Shown here in pieces: positions 36,850-50,070 of a stretch of DNA of 64,000 nt (its first letter is position 1; every line of letters begins with the position of its first letter). This stretch comes from Imbricaverruca yamaguchii. Its lineage: Eukaryota; Arthropoda; Thecostraca; Neoverrucidae. Below the pieces are notes generated by a model. The model saw nothing but the letters and a program-made list of their open reading frames with translations, ran no database searches and was not told the DNA's origin. The position numbers were made by a program, and so were the translations under genes. Where the stretch lies: the NCBI GenBank assembly GCA_034440575.1, contig JAOTOL010001331.1, forward strand, positions 596,001-660,000, in the 5' to 3' direction.

Positions 36850-39070
36850 TGGTTTAACTTTTTGGAGGTGACCTCACTTGACCTTGACTAACTCGTTGAC
36901 CCTAGATGACCTGACTTCACAATTTTGAAACAGCTTGCCAAATTGATATGGGAAAAGGTATGCCAAACTTGGGCGCGCTGCCGCGCGCCGTTCGTTCACT
37001 ATCCGCGGAAAACCTGAGTGGGTTACGGTTGAAGACCCCCTGAGACGGGACGGGTTAACGGTCAAGGTTCAACGTAAGCTAGTTTATTCGGTCGCCTCCC
37101 ATGTTTTCATTTTCACCCAAACCTGCCCAACTCTGGTATCAAGTAATAGCGTGTGGTGAACCATACTGCAACAATTCAAATTGGTGCATGTCCAGGTCAA
37201 ACTTCTAGGTCAAAGGTTAGATGACGTTTATTAGATGACGATATTGAAGCGATATCGACTGAACTCGAGGTTCGGTTGCTATCACTTCAAATTCCACCAA
37301 ATGAGCGTCATTCGACGTGTCTTGCTATACAGTATCAGGAAGCTAAGCCACCGAATTATTTTTCAAGGACAAAGGCCAAGCTAATACTTCGGTCACCATT
37401 TTTTTAGTTTTCTCTCAAACTTGTCCAGATTTGGTATCAAGTAATCAAGTAAACGCCTTTTCCTGGCCTGGTGGACGCCACCTTCCAGGTGGGGGTACAT
37501 GCCTTGAGTGCCACACTCTTTATCCACCCTGGTTGTCATTGCATCGAAATATGTCCCAGTAAAACAGGAAAACATGGGAAAGATAATTGTAGGTCCATAT
37601 TTTCTGCCATGAAACCACAGGCCAATATTTTTGTCTTTCCTGCTACAAAAGGGCAACGTTTAACATATTTACAGTATTGCTCTATGATGATCGTGAATTC
37701 GGATTCACCACATACGATATAAAGCTAGATGTTCGTAGGCAGTGCTAAGTAGTGAAACTTGCTAATTTTTATATCCTTTTTTAAATATTGCTTTTAACAA
37801 TAGTAAATCTCAAAATTGTTAAAATTGAAATTGAATTGAAGTAGTTGAAAATGACATTAAAAGTGGCTAAATTCCAAGGACTTGTTTTTTTGGCGGGGGG
37901 GGGGGGGCAGGCCCCTCTATCTTGTTCAAACTTACTGCGTCCCTGATTTGTTCCCCACCCCACAATTTCTAATCCGTGGCTACACCGATGTCGTGAGGTA
38001 CTCTAGCAAACTATTCAGAAATCAGGTTTTTATTCGAAGTGAATGGTCCAACACATTTCTTCGGTCCCTGCGCTTCTTCGCTTTCTCCCAAAGCTAACCA
38101 TGTTTGGCATCAAAAGCCCGTGAGCAACCCTCGAGCAACATTTCAACTCGGGACATGTCAGGTCAAGCCTCAAGGTTAAAGGATATTTTAATGTTTTCAA
38201 AATCCTTGCGTTTTCTCGCTATGGCTTCAACTTGCATTATGTGAGGCCATTCGACGTCCGGGGACAGATATCTGCCTCCTGCGGTTTTCATAATTTGCCG
38301 CCATACTAATCGTGTTAGCAAGGCCAAACCTCGCATGGCTCCTCATTCATCTTTTACACATATCCTCATACATTTTAACCCTGGGTCATCTCAGGTTAGG
38401 TCACCAGGTCATGCGAAGTGACCCAACATCCCTCGGAGTTCAAGGTGGCATAACTTCCACAATGCTTGGGCGATTTATTTTAAACTTCAAACACGCCATG
38501 ATCTTATCAGGCACCATAATATATATCCCTGTTTTTTCGTAGCATTGACCTGAGGTCAGGTCGCGGCCACGGCTTCCCCCATTATAGAGCTATGGTAAAA
38601 TGTTTCCTCGTTACACATTTGCTCTCGGAATGACCTCACAACGGTTGTGATGTGTAGTTGCAAGTTATACTCAATGTTACCGCTGACATTTTCTCAGTGA
38701 CCTCATCAAGGTCATTTGAGATCACCTGAGATCACTAGCACATTTCTGCGCATTATATCGCACTGCATTGAGCTAGAAGGCTGAAATTGCCGTCATTGTG
38801 CTTGTATCGCCAGAACGTGTCGATTGATACATTACATGCCCTCCCTACGCTACTTCATGATCTTGACCTGAGGTCATAGTTTCGGTTGACCTGACTTTAA
38901 ATTACACCGCCTATAGTCGATAGCACATTTCAAGGACTGTGGAATAGCGTTCGCCGTTTGTTTCTATCTGTTACAGGTCCTGCGATATGTGTCAATATCC
39001 GAGAGTCCCACCAGATCTGGTCGAATTTGACCTATGACGACCCAGTGACCTGAATATTGACCTGAGCGAT
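36850..39070. other. Region dense in AGGTCA/TGACCT hexamers
   Basis: I count about 18 occurrences of AGGTCA or TGACCT in 2.2 kb, including two TGACCTGAGGTCA everted pairs at about 38548 and 38870. No gene is visible. The spacing looks like a decayed tandem repeat, but the hexamer is also the nuclear-receptor half-site. A G-run of about 13 at 37895 lies in the same stretch. Confidence 0.6.
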
Positions 39071-40129
39071 AAAAAATACCGAAACACTTTCAATAGAGCC
39101 TGTCACCAGCTATCCATCACCGTTTTCCGTTTGTCGCCAGCTAACATAGTCCTAGAGATCTTATGGGGCAGACATCTGCCCCCGGACATGCGAAGTTGGC
39201 GCCGACTGCCGGGCGTGCTAATCATAGCACATACCACGGCGAGGGGAGCTGTGGTGCCCCTGCTCAGCTCAGCTCGCCGGCTTATGCCGGCTAAATGCCA
39301 GCGATCCGCTCGGAGCTCGGATTCCAAGATACATGGGAGCCAAATACATTGAAAAGATGTGGCCCAGAACTAACTTCGTTACAGTACCATATATTGCTGT
39401 GGCCTTATATGGTGTCATGCCACTGACTCTATGGGTTCCAGGGTAAATGTGTGGTGCTTAAGTCGAATAAAACACCAATGCGCTTCTTATTCAACTTCTA
39501 GCATTCAAAGATGTACATCAAATTCATTTCAAGCCATTGCAGCTCAGTACCTTAGACAAGCTTGTAGTGGTCAAAACTGAAAAATGCAACTACTCAGATG
39601 TATTCTGCACCATTTGGATCCCACAACATGCATTCTATGATAATAATTGCATTATTATATGACTTTGGCACGTACTAACCTGGATTACTCCCGCACACCT
39701 TTCGGCCATGTCCCTATAACTTGATCTAGCGCTGACACTAAGGTTTTATACACTGACATAGGATATTCTAGCCGATTATGCATATTCTGCTTGTATTGTG
39801 AAGGCATCTAGGCCGGAAATAGTTTTCACAAAAATGTATGTTCAAACTTGTACATTGACGTCACGTCATTACGTAACTTCAGGTGGAAAAATATTCGTTT
39901 AATTCTTCCTTTATCAATACAAATACAGCCATTTGCGAAGGTTTGGAATTTTCTTAAAATTAGATTGTTGGCCATACTTTGAATAATGTCCAAAATTGGC
40001 ACCTTCAAAACCGATGACTTTACTTTGACCTCTCAGGGACCAACTGATTGAAGTACCTCAGAAGAACTGGAATCAATTAAACTGTCACCAAAGCGAATGT
40101 TAAGAGTCGAATGAGTCTCTGAGAAGTGA
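39071..40129. other. No recognised gene
   Basis: 39160-39320 is GC-rich with an internal GCTCAGCTCAGCTCGCCGGC stretch. The rest is AT-rich and unremarkable. Confidence 0.45.
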
Positions 40130-40600
40130 AAGAGTCATGAGAAATTAGAGAGATTGCTGATAATGGAAGACGTCTAAATAGCTGAGGGTCTTTGAACGCT
40201 ATATGACCCGCGGAGAGATAAAGACCTCAGGAAGCTGAAAGACTACAGGGGGCTGAAGGAACCCCTACGAGGCGAAGGGCCAGGATAATTGAAGGGGCCC
40301 TGGAGAGCGGGTGGGGCTCTATGGAGATCAAGTGTTTGAAGGTCCCTAGAGAACCACATGGACCTGAAAGGATGAAGGGTTATGTAGGCTGGAAGTGACT
40401 CCAGACAGTTGAAGGGACATATGGAAACTCAAGGGACCATGAGAGCTGAATTCAGCTCTATGGATCCGCGGGAGGGGAATGAGTATTGTGAAAGCAGTTG
40501 ATGGGGCTTGGTGAGAAACGAACTCACGATGCTACTAGGAAGTGGGGGGGGGGGGGGGATGGCTGAGACCTGAAGGAGTCTATCTAGGAGCCGTCAGTGA
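40130..40600. repeat. Degenerate 20-28-bp tandem array
   Basis: Loose steps of GAAGGGACNTATGGAGACTG type. It includes a G-run of about 15 at 40544. Confidence 0.5.
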
Positions 40601-40944
40601 GTGACATTTGAACGCGCAATGAGACACCTTCAAGGGATATTTTTCGCCTCTGAGGACTACTCAGGAGACCTCCAGTTACTAAGAGCAGGGGCCACTGGCT
40701 TGCGTTTCTCCCATTCCCCTGAATTATCTTTTGCTTGCACTCATGCAATACCCAGGGTCATGCTACCGCATGAACCTAAATCAGGCAGCGACGTCTGCCT
40801 TAAAATGTAGGTTATGAGGTTGAAAATGCCATCAGAAGTTGGTGATGCATGGCTCACGTTAAATGATAATTACCGTGTCAGATTTAGTAAATATTATCCC
40901 AATCATTTCACATGGTATACAGTTGCAAGATACTATTCTGCATT

Positions 40945-41215
40945 CGATTTTTTTCGCCTGCTTGACATTTTGCCGGCTGATTTCTTGTCCCTTCGAATCT
41001 CTTGCATTTCACTTATTGTCCTTTTGACTTCCATTTCTGTTGATTTTCTAAAAGTTCTCCTTTTGCCCCTTCGGTTTTCCACTTCGCCTTTTTGTGCTTC
41101 TGACTTCTTCCGTTTTATCCTTTGTCCCCATTGGCTTTCTGTCTAATAAGCTTCCTGACCTCTTGTGTTTGCCGTTTGCGTTTTCTTTCTCGAGTTCTTT
41201 TCTCCGTGCCCTGTC
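40945..41215. repeat. Degenerate pyrimidine-rich tandem array
   Basis: Loose steps of TTTTGACTTCNTTTTGCCTT type, T/C-rich on the plus strand. No coding support. Confidence 0.4.
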
Positions 41216-41463
41216 GCGAAGAGTATAGCTGTATCATTCAGGAAAATATGCAGCTGATCATTGTGTGCCAGTCACGTTGTCAGGTACAACTGATAGCTCC
41301 ATCAGGAACAGAGGAGAACTATTCGGTCATGCTCCCATTCCTGCTATGGTGCTGCATAATGTTGGTATTTAAAGGAAACAAGAGAACCATGACAAACAGA
41401 AAATGAGCTGATTAGGTCAATTCCCTCGTCCGATCCATGAAATCAGCCAGCCAGATCCGCTGG

Positions 41464-42003
41464 CATCCGATACACACCTGTTTGTCCGGTACCACATCCG
41501 GTACACACCTGTTTGTCCGGTACCACATCTGGTGCACACCTGTTTGACCTGTAGCACATTCGGTACACAGCTGTTTGTCCGGTACCACATGCGGAACAGA
41601 ACTGTTTGTCCGGTACACACCTGTTTGTCCGGTACCACATCTGTTTGTCCGGTGCATACCTGTTCTTCCGGTACCACATCCGATACACACCTGTTTCTCC
41701 GGTACCACATCCGGTACACACCTATTTGTCCGGTACCACATCTGTTTGTCCGGTACACACCTGTTCTTCCGGTACCACATCCGGTACACACCTGTTTGTC
41801 GGGTACCGCATCCGATACACACCTGTTTGTCCGGTATCACATCCGATACGCACCTGTTTGTCCGGTACACACCTGTTCTTCCGGTACCACATTCGGTACA
41901 CACCTGCTTGCTCGGTACCACATCCGGTACACAACTGTTTGTCCGGTACCACATCCGGTACACACCTGTTTGTCCGGTATATACCTGTTTGTCCGGTACC
42001 GAC
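41464..42003. repeat. 31-bp minisatellite, about 18 steps
   Basis: Unit CACCTGTTTGTCCGGTACCA followed by CATCCGGTACA; some steps drop the CACATCC part, giving 16-20-bp short units. All three plus-strand frames remain open across it because the unit lacks stops. Confidence 0.92.
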
Positions 42004-42108
42004 GTCCAGTAAGATGGTACATACCATTCCGACCATTCGGTTCAATATAAACCTGAATCGTACTGTGATGACATGCTCACCTTCTTCATAAGTTGAAGGC
42101 TGTGGCCA

Positions 42109-42515
42109 GAGACTTGGCTGCATATGTTGCCCGAGACTTGGCTGCATATGTGGCCAGAGACTTGGCTGCATATGTGGCCCGAGACTTGGCTGCATATGTG
42201 ACCCGAGACTTGGCTGCATATGTGACCCGAGACTTGGCTGCATATGTGGCCCGATACTTGGCTGCATATGTGGCCCGAGACGTGGCTGCATATGTGGCCC
42301 GAGACTTGGCTGCATATGTGACCCGAGACTTGGCTGCATATGTGGTCCGAGACTTGGCTGCATATGTGGCCCGAGACTTGGCTGCATATGTGGCCCGAGA
42401 CTTGGCTGCATATGTGGCCCGAGACTTGGCTGCATATGTGGCCCGAGACTTGGCTGCATATGTGGCCCGATACTTGGCTGCATATGTGGCCCGAGACTTG
42501 GCTGCATATGTGGCA
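42109..42515. repeat. 24-bp minisatellite, about 17 copies
   Basis: Unit GACTTGGCTGCATATGTGGC plus CCGA, very homogeneous. It would encode an 8-residue repeat (RDLAAYVA) on the plus strand, but at least three other frames are also open. Confidence 0.95.
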
Positions 42516-42559
42516 ATTCTGTCATCCGGAGCCAAAGGCGAAACTGCTAAGCTCATCAG

Positions 42560-42670
42560 TCAACATGACTGATGAAAAAGTTGAAAATGCTCGGCGAAAA
42601 AGTTGGTAGTACTTTCAACAAAGTTGGTAATGCTCTCAACAAAGTTGGCAGTGCTCAAAAGCAAGCTAGG
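42560..42670. repeat. Short 18-21-bp repeat, about 4 copies
   Basis: AAAGTTGGTAATGCTCTCAA-like steps, just right of the 24-bp array. A frame through it reads NKVGNALNKVGSAQ, without support as a gene. Confidence 0.55.
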
Positions 42671-43273
42671 GCTGCTCAAGCACTCCCAACTAGATGCCAA
42701 GTTCCGCTACTGCATGCTACCGTTAGCTATGCGAGATCACTGGTGTAAGTGAATCATGGAGTACAACAATGAACGGCATGTCTGAATGTTCTTGTTATAA
42801 TTTATGCACTACTAGATGACATTTCCCGATGCCTCAAAATATGCAACAGTGTCTTTTTAATCCTCATATTTATTATGTAATAGAAGTCCGTCACAGTGGT
42901 ATCAATACCCTCTCCTCTGGCACTGGTGCAAAAATAGAACATGACGCTAATTTTTCACCGTCAACTGACGCAGCTCTGAATTACAAAGCTGCTTCTCCGG
43001 ATGTTTTCGATAGATTACCTAATTCTCTGTCACGCAGTTCCATTTTGTGCAAATGTACGAAATGTAAAATGTGCCAAATGTATATAATGGCACGATCCGC
43101 ATCAATGCTGGTGATGATTCTGGTAATCTACCAAAAACACATAAGGATGAAAGAAATTAACATTCCTCGGAGAACAATCGTATAAGTTCGGAAAAATAGA
43201 TATATCCAGCATTCCATGCCATTGTTTCCATTCAAAAGCAAAGGTTAAATATTAACGTTCCGGAACGTTTCGA

Positions 43274-43332
<59 letters not shown>

Positions 43333-43874
43333 TGAGTGTTGTGTGTATATGTGTGTGTATGTTTGTGTATGTGTGTGTGTATGCGTGTATGTGCGTCATT
43401 CTGTTCCTTTGTCGTTGAAGTGCACGTATTCAAAAGAGCTAAAGCAAGGCACATTTTGTTCAAGCCTTCAGTGATAGATAGATCAGTGACATCTACCTTT
43501 TGTTCTTACCCAACGACGCATTTGTTCCGGTGATAAACCACTATCGTGCGAATGAATAGTACAAAACATCGAAGTCTTGGAACAAGATAAATTAATCGCT
43601 AATGACTGCTGCTCCTTCCGCTACAACTTTTCGGAGCACTGACAAAAGCAACTCATTGCTGCAGCATTCGATAGCATATATGTGACGACTTTCTTGACCA
43701 CGAGAACGTTAGTAGTGGCCAAGTTGTGTAGCCAGGGCTCAGGAGTGAGCACAGAGGCACGGGGTCACGGCAGTCTCAAGATGACCAACCCTAAAGCGAA
43801 AGCGTGCTTTCTGGCACCTCAGCAGTTCTAGCTATCATATGCACACGCTCGCGCGCACATGTACGTGCATGCAT
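42671..43874. other. No recognised gene apart from the microsatellite at 43275
   Basis: 42829-43185 is open on the plus strand but lacks any recognisable motif. The remainder is unremarkable. Confidence 0.4.
43275..43395. repeat. (TA)n followed by TG-rich microsatellite
   Basis: Pure TA for about 54 bp, then imperfect TGTGTATG steps. Confidence 0.95.
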
Positions 43875-43876
43875 AC

Positions 43877-44970
<1,094 letters not shown>

Positions 44971-45774
44971 TTCAAATGCTCAATGATTGAAGCCATTCTC
45001 ACATCCTTATAGTTTCAATGGGTGATTTATTAGATGGGGCATTCCACGACAAATCGACATGTGACCTGCACCCCCACACCTCAGATTTTGATGAAAATGG
45101 TTCTATAGGGTTATCAGCATCGCTGAAGACGCCTGTGCCATTTTGAAGTCTCTTAGGTTTACCGTTTTCTAGTTATGAACTATATAATTTTTACATTTTG
45201 CACTGACATGACTATCTTTGGTGCTAATTTTCTCCGAGTCATTTTTCAGTAACTGAACAAATTTATACGGCAAAATGAAGACAAAACATTGAAGAATATC
45301 ACTATGCCTCCATTTAAACTTTCATTACGTAATTTTTGCCGACTCTAGCCAAATAAAAAATTGAAAAGAAATAAAAACATTTTTCCCTCCGATATCGTAT
45401 TTTTCTCACTTTCATATGAAAGAGCGTAGTTTTTTTACCCTAGAAACATAAATAAAAAAAGTGGTTATCGACTTGGAAAGACGAATCAAATGCGGTGAAT
45501 GCGGGCGCTGCGCTCACCGGACCGGCGCGCGCGCTGCCGCTGCCTCGCGATACGCCTGCCGGGGGGAGGGGGAGGGGAAGGGGGAGCCGAGCGTGGGATG
45601 TCAACAAAGGAGACGCGCGTCCCGGGAGGATGATATGGGAGACGTGACTGCCACCTCCCCCCTGGCCCCGAAGTGAGTAGAAAATGTCCTGGAAAAAAAG
45701 ACTATGTGACGGTAAGAGATGAGAATGGGGTTAAAGTAAAGAAGCAGAAACGTTTGATTTGAGGTAATTTGCAG

Positions 45775-47008
45775 GAAATTTACCAACTTCATAAAGAGAA
45801 CGGTAGCAACCCGCGCATTGGGTTTTCGAAGTTCGCCAGCCTCCGCCCCAAACACTGTGTCCTGTTGGGAAGCAACGGCACTCATACGGTTTGTGTATGT
45901 TGCTATCACCAGAACGTGAAGCTAATGTTAGCGTCTCTGGGCTTAAAAGACATTACCTACAAGGACCTGTTGAAGCACGCGGTTTGTGATGTCGGGAGGG
46001 AAGCCTGTATGCTGCAAAAGTGTGAAAACTGTCCAGGTCAGGACAGTGTCAGGTCATATTTGATCGACACTTTAAATGCGCAGGCAGGGGAAATCTCAGA
46101 CTTGGTGGACGAAGTCAGATTTAGTCAGTGGCTAAGCACGGATCGTTGCACTTTGACCGAAATTGTTCTTCTTATGGACGAGTTTCTTGACAAACTGTCT
46201 GACGCCATTGTGACACTTACTCGGCATCATTTCACGAGTCAGCATCAAAGCAAATATTTCGACGATCTAAAAAAGCAGCTACCTGAGCATGAAGCACTGA
46301 TCATATTATATTTTTCAGAAAACTACACTTTTGTAGTTCAAGACGAAATTCAGTCATATCACTGGAACGCACCACAGTGTACCGTTTATCCGTTTGTTGT
46401 TTATTGGCGAGAGGCTGGAAAGATTGAATGCCACAGTTTTTGCGTGTTATCAAACGAACTGAAGCATGGCACCGTCGCTGTGCACACATTCTTGCAGCAC
46501 ATTGTACCGAAAGTGAAAGGCATAGTCCCGAACTTGAAAAGATTCATTATTTTTTGGATGGGTCAGCTGCCCATCCAAAAAATAATGCTGCCCATCCAAG
46601 AATAAGTTTAATTTCGTGAATGTGAGTTGTCATGATGAGGATTTCGGAGTCCAGTGCGATTGGAATTTTTTTGCAACGTCGCATGGGAAAAATTCGTGCG
46701 ACGGTGTTGGGGGTACACTGAAAAGGGTTGCAGCTAGCGCCAGTCTTTCGCGGACACACTCGGACCACATTCTTACTGCGGAAAAGCTATGTAAAGTGCT
46801 ACAGGACAAGGGTAATTTGCATACCGAGTGCTGCTTTGTAGCGAAAGAAGAGGTTAGTCGTACACGGCATGAGCTTGGCGATAGACTGTCAATGGCAAAA
46901 ACTGTCAAAGGGACTCTAAAAATACACAGGGTAACTCCAGTGAAGGCAAACATTGTCGTTGTGCGAGAACTTGCCATAAGTGAAGGAAGAGAGGTGATGG
47001 TGGCCTGA
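45775..47008 (+). pseudogene. Transposase-like gene of the 45-kb element, frameshifted
   Basis: The frame is open from 45763, but no ATG is present at the start. A TTTGCAG before 45775 suggests the real start is in an upstream exon that I cannot place in phase. Encoded features: IGFSKFASLRPKHCVLLGSNGTHTVCVCCYHQNVKLML, Cys pairs (CMLQKCENCPG), a middle region ending near KRFIIF, then a break at a perfect hairpin (46546-46586) within what should be a (S)DGSAAQ-type motif. After a further small frame change the conserved CHEDFG-like and WNFFATSHGKNSCDGVGGTLKR block follows (46620-46740), and the ORF ends at 47008. The THTVCVC..YHQNVKL and FATSHGK..CDGxGG motifs belong to a widespread uncharacterised transposon-associated family. 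Confidence 0.78.
46546..46586. repeat. Perfect hairpin in second transposase gene
   Basis: ATTATTTTTTGGATGGG (46546-46562) pairs perfectly with 46570-46586 across 7 nt. GCTGCCCATCCAA is then repeated directly at 46587-46599. The reading frame is lost here. Confidence 0.95.
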
Positions 47009-47856
47009 TTTGCTACAGGATTTAGGTTGAATGGTTAGCGTGACCTACATCGGCAGCTGATTTCCGTTTGTTTATGTGCGAATTACAATGTGAAGTGAGC
47101 TAATGTTAAGTTATGCATTTTGTACCTCTGATAAGGCTCATTGTACCATCTCGTTAGCATTCGCAAATGTACATGTACTTTCCGGCTTGTTATTTGTGTG
47201 AAAAATAAATGAAGTGCTAAAACGTCCTGCCTGGTGTTTATAAATAATCTGCATAGTGTCCTCTCAATCCCACGGGGCCGCGGACGACAGCCGCCAGCAC
47301 CCCTATATCCCGTTGGCAGCAGCTGGCCGCGGCCGTTGCTGAACGACGCCGTATTGGGTAAAATGAGGCCTGGCGGTTGGTGTTTGAAATTAAGTTTAAA
47401 ATATTTATAAGCCGATAACCACTTTTTTATTGATGAAATATAGGTAATAATCAACGCTCTTTCATTAAAAAATATCCAAAATCACAATATCGAAGGGGAG
47501 AATTGCTCAAGAGAACTTGGAATTTTTTAAAGTGTTATATTTGACATATATTTAATTGCTATGGTTTCGATAGTGATAAACGTTCATTCTGCATGGGATT
47601 GCAATCATTTTGATGTACAAACTCACCTACTTATCATTCAATGTAGCAGGGAAAAATTCTGCCAAACAAAGCCATGTATGCATCGAATGTAAAAATGTCG
47701 CAGACTGTAGCTCGAAAACCGGAAGTCGGAGAGGCCTGAAAATGTCACAGGCGTGTTTAGGGCTGCTGATAACCCTATATACTCATTTGCATCAAAATCT
47801 GAGATGTGGGGGTGCAAAATCGAAATTTTATTTGTCGATCTGTCGTGGAATGCCCC

Positions 47857-49675
47857 AGATGTAAACAGTGTTTTAGGACCACTGAATGTCAAATATTTGG
47901 TTTCCAGGATGGTCTGGTCCTTTTTTATATCGGACGACTCGATTCGCAACCGGATGTGCCATGAAGTAATTCACCTAAAAACTGACTCATTCTAATTGCC
48001 ATAAAGTCGGTTCCTGGACTTACGCACCAGACAATAGAAGTGATATGAAGTATGACAGAGGCGTGGATTTTTGGATATAATTGTGGGTGCACAAGTGTGT
48101 CCTAAGCGAATTATTCCAGTGTACGGTGGTATGCTTATTTACCAGGTTCGACAACTATTGCAGGTGGCTTGGCATTATTATGATCGTTCAGCCAATCACA
48201 AGATATAAAACTACATAGGTGATGAGTGTTGTAAAACAACCCGTGTTCCGACGTGCAGTTTCAGCTCCTCGCTATTGTGTTATTTCAGCTCCTCACTATG
48301 TTGGTTGGTTATTGGTTTTACGACACATCGACCGTTGAGTCATGTAACGTCGCCAATCTCTCACGCCGATTGGTCGCGGACTCCTCACTATGGAGTACGC
48401 GAAAAACTGGATTATAAATGTCCAGGAGTGGAGAGTCCACACGGACTCTCCACTCCTCTTAAAACTGGATTATAAATGTACTTCACAGGTGGATTGGGGC
48501 GTGTTTCAGATCGCAAATAGCTTGTGCAATACCGTGGTCAGAAACATATAAAAACAGGTGCTATAAGCTTGTTGAGCACGTTTGTAAAATAAAGAAAAAC
48601 AATACTTCTGAGCACCTCAGTAGGAATGTCAGGGAGGAAATACACCAACCACCTTTCGAACACCTGCATCCATTAACTCCGTTGAATGTTCCGTAGAATG
48701 GGCCGATTTGGAGAATGAATTTTCCACAGCACATGCGTCTGAAGACTCAAGGAATTAAATCTGAGAAGAACAAAAAAGATGAAGGGTGAAAGTGAAAGCA
48801 AATAATCAGCTCAGCGGAACTGGGAATAACAAACGAATAATGAATCCTTCCAAAACAGCCTCGGCGCACCTTGCTTGTAGAGTAGCCCATGTGTAAACCA
48901 AGCGTTGCAGCCAAATAACACAGTGCATAGACATGAAGCTAATATATTTTCCTGGAGCATGAGAAAGCACGAATATTCCAGACGGTTGCATCTTACCAAC
49001 ACAATCTATTCTGAGAAACAGATGCTATAGTCATCACCGAAGCTCATAATTGTCGCCCCCAAACAGAAACATTATAGAATGTTCCGACACGGAAAGTGGA
49101 CATGTGATTCACATATATGGATTAGATCACGATTACCGCATTACACAGCGTCCACAGTCTCTCTCTCTCTCTTCCTAATCGCTATAGTCATGCGTTAGTT
49201 TGGATTGCACTAGGGTTTGCACACAAGTCGATCTTCCACTCTCAAAAAGACAGCTAAAAACTGTCCGTTCCTCACCATCCCAGGCATCTGTTCGTGCCAG
49301 GACATCATAGGTCAACACGAGGTCGGACGCGGCTGCTGGGCGCGCAGCATGAGCAGACCAAGATGCACCAGTCAAATGTTAACTTTTATCAGCTGACAAT
49401 GCTACCGAGGCTGAGAGCAGTGCTGTCGTCAGTGCTGCCTCGTGTGCTGGACCGCTGACGCCTCGGCCGTCGGGTGCTGACTCAGCAGCTGAGATCTGCT
49501 GACCTGCTGACGGCCTGTCTGGCCGATGTTGACCGTGGACGCTGATCGGGCACTCCGCTTGAGGTCACGCCACTCACACCACCGGCCACCGGTCGCCGAT
49601 TGCCGGTGGTATCATCGGATCACCGATGCTGGCTCCATCCGAGGGCACCACGTCAGTTCCTGTCACACGGTGAGC
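47857..49675. other. No recognised gene; hairpin at 48424; GCTGA-rich stretch at 49390-49560
   Basis: Downstream (in the minus direction) of the GBX stop. 49390-49560 is built of loose GCTGAC steps. A (CT)8 tract lies at about 49157. I found no clear poly(A) signal for GBX here. Confidence 0.4.
48403..48479. repeat. Perfect hairpin flanked by 19-bp direct repeats
   Basis: AAAACTGGATTATAAATGT occurs at 48403-48421 and 48461-48479. Between them AGGAGTGGAGAGTCC (48424-48438) pairs perfectly with 48443-48457 across a 4-nt loop. Confidence 0.95.
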
Positions 49676-50070
49676 GAGGTGATGGCCGAGCCCGGCCGGC
49701 GCGGCCAGGTCAGGTCACTGGTGGCTGAGCGAGGTGATGGCAGAGCCCGGCCGGCGCGGCCAGGTCAGGTCACTGGTGGCTGAGCGAGGTGATGGCAGAG
49801 CCCGGCCGGCGCGGCCAGGTCAGGTCACTGGTGGCTGAGCGAGGTGATGGCGAGCCCCCGGCGCGGCCAGGTCAGGTCACTGGTGGCTGAGCGAGGTGAT
49901 GGCAGAGCCCGGCCGGCGCGGCCAGGTCAGGTCACTGGTGGCTGAGCGAGGTGATGGCCGAGCCCGGCCGGCGCGGCCAGGTCAGGTCACTGGTGGCTGA
50001 GCGAGGTGATGGCAGAGCCCGGCCGGCGCGGCCAGGTCAGGTCACTGGTGGCTGAGCGAGGTGATGGCCG
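49676..50070. repeat. 55-bp GC-rich minisatellite, about 7 copies, overlapping the GBX stop codon
   Basis: Units begin GAGGTGATGG at 49676, 49731, 49786 and onward, with period 55 bp; the unit near 49841 is shortened. Copies are nearly identical apart from CAGAGCCC/CCGAGCCC variants. The right-most unit encodes the last GBX codons and stop on the minus strand, so the array would form the start of the 3' UTR. Confidence 0.95.

Larger units (their letters stand above)
45036..47856 (+). mobile_element. DNA transposon, 2821 bp, with very long (about 440 bp) TIRs
   Basis: The termini are GGGGCATTCCACGAC and its complement. Inverted similarity runs from 45036 to about 45475 and from about 47412 to 47856, including shared inner blocks (GAAAGAGCGT and AAAAAGTGGTTATCG). 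A 4-bp AGAT on both sides (45032-45035, 47857-47860) is a candidate target duplication, which would fit 4-bp-TSD groups such as Sola, but this is weak. A CpG-rich block at 45505-45670 precedes the gene and may be its promoter. An AATAAA lies at about 47204, after the gene. Confidence 0.85.

Noticed and set aside
41412..42091. Cys/Thr/Gly-rich proteins on several frames
   Set aside because: By-products of the 31-bp minisatellite, which is open in all three plus frames.
42570..42605. Hammerhead ribozyme core (CTGATGA ... CGAAA)
   Set aside because: The segment between the boxes does not form stem II, and flanking stems I and III are absent.
45635..45775. Spliced 5' exon for the 45-kb transposase (donor GTGAGT at 45673, acceptor before 45775)
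   Set aside because: The sites look good, but joining them shifts out of the transposase frame, so the exon is not called.
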